From NCBI GenBank assembly GCA_013204195.1, contig JABMOJ010000501.1:1-6358 (forward strand): a stretch of DNA of 6,358 nt, read 5' to 3'. The notes beneath the pieces were generated by a model. It saw nothing but the letters and a program-made list of their open reading frames with translations, was not told where the DNA came from and did no database searches. Source of the stretch: SAR86 cluster bacterium (GTDB lineage: Bacteria; Pseudomonadota; Gammaproteobacteria; Pseudomonadales; Azotimanducaceae). Below are positions 4,539 through 6,358 of this stretch, one piece after another. The position numbers and the translations under genes were made by a program. Within the stretch, counting starts at the first letter, position 1. The number at the start of each line of letters is the position of its first letter.

Positions 4539-5909
4539 ATGACTAAAAGCTTATTTATTTTTCGCCGTGACCTAAGGGTTTTCGACAACACCGGGCTACT
4601 GGAAGCCGCGCGCCAGTCGAGTGAGGTTGTTGTCTGTTTTATTTATGACGAAGCTATTTTGGCAGGATATAGCGAGGGCGACTTTCGCTTGGAATTCCTC
4701 CATGCCAGCCTCGTGGATCTGAGCCAACAGATACAAGCTATTGGTGGACGATTGAATGTGTTTTTTGGCAAGCCGCTGGATGTGGTTGAGGGTCTGCTCA
4801 ACACCGAGGCGTTCAGTTGCGTTTATGTGAATCGCGATTATACGCCCTATAGCCGTCGACGAGACGCCGGTCTGGAGGCAGCCTGTAGGTCTCGCGATGT
4901 TCATTTTTTTACAGTTAGTGACGCCTTGATCAATGAGCCTGAGCAAGTTTACAAAGGCGATGGCGGCCATTATGCCGTTTTCACGCCCTTCTACAATCGG
5001 GCGCGACAATTGTTTGTCGCGCCTCCTCAGGAGGATATGCCTACCAATCTCTGTTCGACTAAGTTCAGCGATATCGTACTGGAGGACTTACCGCCAGGTG
5101 TGCCCCGAGGCAAAGCCCAGTCAGTATTTCTGCCGGGCAGGCAAGGTGCATTGCAGGTCTTGGCGAACCTGGCGCCACTGGAGACTTATGAGACAGATCG
5201 CAATTTTCCGGCACTGCCAGGCACGAGTCATCTGTCAGCACACTTGAAATTCGGTACCTGTTCGGTGCGCGAGGCCTACCAAGAGATTGCCGAAAATCTT
5301 GGTGACCAGCACCCATTGCTGCGTCAGCTATACTGGCGTGATTTCTTTACCCATGTGGCGCATCACCGGCCGCGAGTTTTTGGTCATGCCTTCCGCGAAC
5401 TTTATGATGGTATTGTTTGGGACCAGGCGGGTGAAAAATTTCAGTGTTGGTGTGAAGGAAAAACTGGGTTCCCGATTATCGATGCAGGTATGCGCGAGTT
5501 AGTAAACACCGGCTATATGCATAATCGAGTGAGAATGGTGGTAGCGTCATTTTTAGTGAAAAACTTGCATGTGGATTGGCGCCTGGGCGAGGCCTTCTTT
5601 GCTCGGTATCTGACGGACTATGACGCCTGTGTGAACAATGGCAGCTGGCAATGGGCGGCGTCCACCGGTGCAGATGCGCAGCCCTATTTCAGAGTCTTTA
5701 ATCCCTGGCGACAACAACTTAAGTTTGATGTCGACGGCGTGTATATCAAGCGATGGGTGCCGGAGTTAGCGGCTTGGCCCGCTAAAGCGATACACCGGCT
5801 GGAAAAAGATTCGACCGGCTATTTGGCCCCCATCGTCGACTTGCGAGCCAGTGCCGAGGAGATCAAGGCGCGCTTTCGTGGCCTAAAAGATGCCCGTGGC
5901 TTAATCTAG
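4539..5909 (+). CDS. phrB: Deoxyribodipyrimidine photolyase, class I-like (cryptochrome/photolyase family)
   Basis: This flavoprotein should use blue/near-UV light to split UV-induced cyclobutane pyrimidine dimers in DNA. The 456-residue length is normal (E. coli 472). The N-terminal antenna domain begins LFIFRRDLRVFDNTGL and includes NRDYTPYSRRRD (98-109) and KGDGGHYAVFTPFYN (139-153). The FAD-binding domain includes TSHLSAHLKFGTCS (229-242), YWRDFF (265-270), GKTGFPIIDAGMREL (307-321), MHNRVRM (327-333) and NNGSWQWAASTGADA (366-380). By alignment to E. coli PhrB, the electron-transfer Trp triad W382/W359/W306 is W370/W347/W294; the active-site Asn341, Met345, Trp277 and Trp384 correspond to N329, M333, W266 and W372. 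Oddly, the E. coli substrate-contacting E274 is Q263. The antenna cofactor cannot be told from sequence. GGTGAG supports the start. A weaker alternative is a photolyase homologue with altered lesion preference. Confidence 0.93.
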   Translation: MTKSLFIFRRDLRVFDNTGLLEAARQSSEVVVCFIYDEAILAGYSEGDFRLEFLHASLVDLSQQIQAIGGRLNVFFGKPLDVVEGLLNTEAFSCVYVNRDYTPYSRRRDAGLEAACRSRDVHFFTVSDALINEPEQVYKGDGGHYAVFTPFYNRARQLFVAPPQEDMPTNLCSTKFSDIVLEDLPPGVPRGKAQSVFLPGRQGALQVLANLAPLETYETDRNFPALPGTSHLSAHLKFGTCSVREAYQEIAENLGDQHPLLRQLYWRDFFTHVAHHRPRVFGHAFRELYDGIVWDQAGEKFQCWCEGKTGFPIIDAGMRELVNTGYMHNRVRMVVASFLVKNLHVDWRLGEAFFARYLTDYDACVNNGSWQWAASTGADAQPYFRVFNPWRQQLKFDVDGVYIKRWVPELAAWPAKAIHRLEKDSTGYLAPIVDLRASAEEIKARFRGLKDARGLI

Positions 5910-5910
5910 A

Positions 5911-5946
5911 TTGGTGTCGAGCGACAGGCTGTCTTTGGTCGAGCGA
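5911..5946. repeat. Short direct repeats between photolyase and hydrolase genes
   Basis: GTCGAGCGA occurs at 5916-5924 and 5938-5946, start to start 22 bp (about two helical turns); both copies follow a nearby TTGG. Between and partly overlapping them is the palindrome GACAG-G-CTGTC (5923-5933) followed by TTT. It could be a regulator site or a remnant of duplication. The stem is too short for a confident terminator. Confidence 0.4.
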
Positions 5947-5969
5947 GTAGCGACAATGGGCGAACCGAA

Positions 5970-6358
5970 ATGAACCATGCCACCTTCAATCAAGTGTTGG
6001 CCCTGCCGGCCAGTGCGCCTGATGCTAAGCTGTTCTATGGAAAGTCTGAGCAGCAATTTGGGGAGCTTTGGCTACCCTCAGACGCGCCGGCGAAGGGCGC
6101 GCCGCTATTGATTTTGATCCATGGTGGTTGTTGGTTGAATGCCTTTGATATCGCTCATAGTCGAGCGATGGCGATGAGCCTGAAGCTGCAGGGCTATGGG
6201 GTTTGGTCCCTGGAGTATCGACGAGTCGGTGATGTGGGGGGTGGTTTTCCCGGTAGTTTTATGGATGTCGGTGAGGGCGTAGACTACGTTCGGCAGTTGC
6301 ATCATTATCCGCTGGATCTGCGACGGGTCGTGCTGATAGGCCATTCCGCGGGCGGCCA
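5970..6358 (+). CDS. Alpha/beta hydrolase, BD-FAE/kynurenine-formamidase-like esterase (partial, C-terminus outside window)
   Basis: An open frame from the ATG at 5970 runs 129 codons to the window edge. It shows the alpha/beta hydrolase core in order: a strand PLLILI followed by the oxyanion motif HGGCW (51-55), LQGYGVWSLEYRRVGD (73-88), typical of this group, and the nucleophile elbow GHSAGG with Ser126. The HGGxW form and spacing resemble bacterial esterases annotated as BD-FAE or kynurenine formamidase-like; the substrate cannot be told. The catalytic Asp and His lie beyond the edge. No signal peptide is seen, so a cytosolic enzyme is likely. It follows the photolyase gene by 60 bp on the same strand and could be co-transcribed. 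No strong ribosome site precedes 5970, and no in-frame ATG or GTG exists between the photolyase stop and this ATG, so the start is the best available. The frame is the same as that of the photolyase, separated by its TAG stop. Confidence 0.88.
   Translation, partial: MNHATFNQVLALPASAPDAKLFYGKSEQQFGELWLPSDAPAKGAPLLILIHGGCWLNAFDIAHSRAMAMSLKLQGYGVWSLEYRRVGDVGGGFPGSFMDVGEGVDYVRQLHHYPLDLRRVVLIGHSAGG

Noticed and set aside
1..6358. A previously undescribed multi-gene defence or mobile system
   Set aside because: All seven genes belong to recognised families with housekeeping or metabolic roles. There are no nucleases, toxin-antitoxin pairs, reverse transcriptases, transposases or terminal repeats, and no clear shift in sequence character.

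Overview
The window is an ordinary-looking, gene-dense stretch of bacterial chromosome of moderate GC content. It holds five complete genes and two that run off the ends. The RlmA protein is close to the gammaproteobacterial (E. coli type) RlmA. The mix of a TauD/TfdA dioxygenase, an APH-like kinase, a MarR-GNAT fusion and a photolyase suggests a free-living, aerobic, light-exposed gammaproteobacterium. A marine Cellvibrionales-like lineage is plausible, but that placement is inference. I see no tRNA, rRNA, CRISPR array, transposase, integrase or attachment site.

Layout, left to right. (1) 1-767, minus: a TauD/TfdA-type Fe(II)/2-oxoglutarate dioxygenase, cut by the left edge before its distal iron ligand. 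(2) 768-961: a divergent intergenic region with several small dyads and a tandem TTAC(G/A)TAA pair. (3) 962-2011, plus: a MarR-type winged-helix domain fused to a GNAT acetyltransferase domain, joined by a linker built from four 15-bp tandem repeats. (4) 2083-2361 and 2362-3213, plus: a DUF1653 protein and the 23S rRNA methyltransferase RlmA, abutting as TAGATG and almost certainly co-transcribed. (5) 3236-4300, minus: an APH/ecdysteroid-kinase-like phosphotransferase that converges on rlmA with only 22 bp between the stop codons. (6) 4301-4538: a divergent promoter region with a nested inverted repeat. (7) 4539-5909, plus: a class I-like DNA photolyase with the Trp triad intact but Gln where the E. 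coli enzyme has a substrate-contacting Glu. (8) 5970-6358, plus: an alpha/beta hydrolase cut by the right edge just after its nucleophile motif.

Functionally these look like small independent units: a probably regulated catabolic dioxygenase, an rRNA modification pair, a small-molecule kinase and light-dependent DNA repair. I found no convincing new multi-gene system. The points most worth a second look are the repeat-built linker in the MarR-GNAT fusion, the divergent MarR/dioxygenase pair with candidate operators, the Glu-to-Gln substitution in the photolyase, and the nested dyad between kinase and photolyase.
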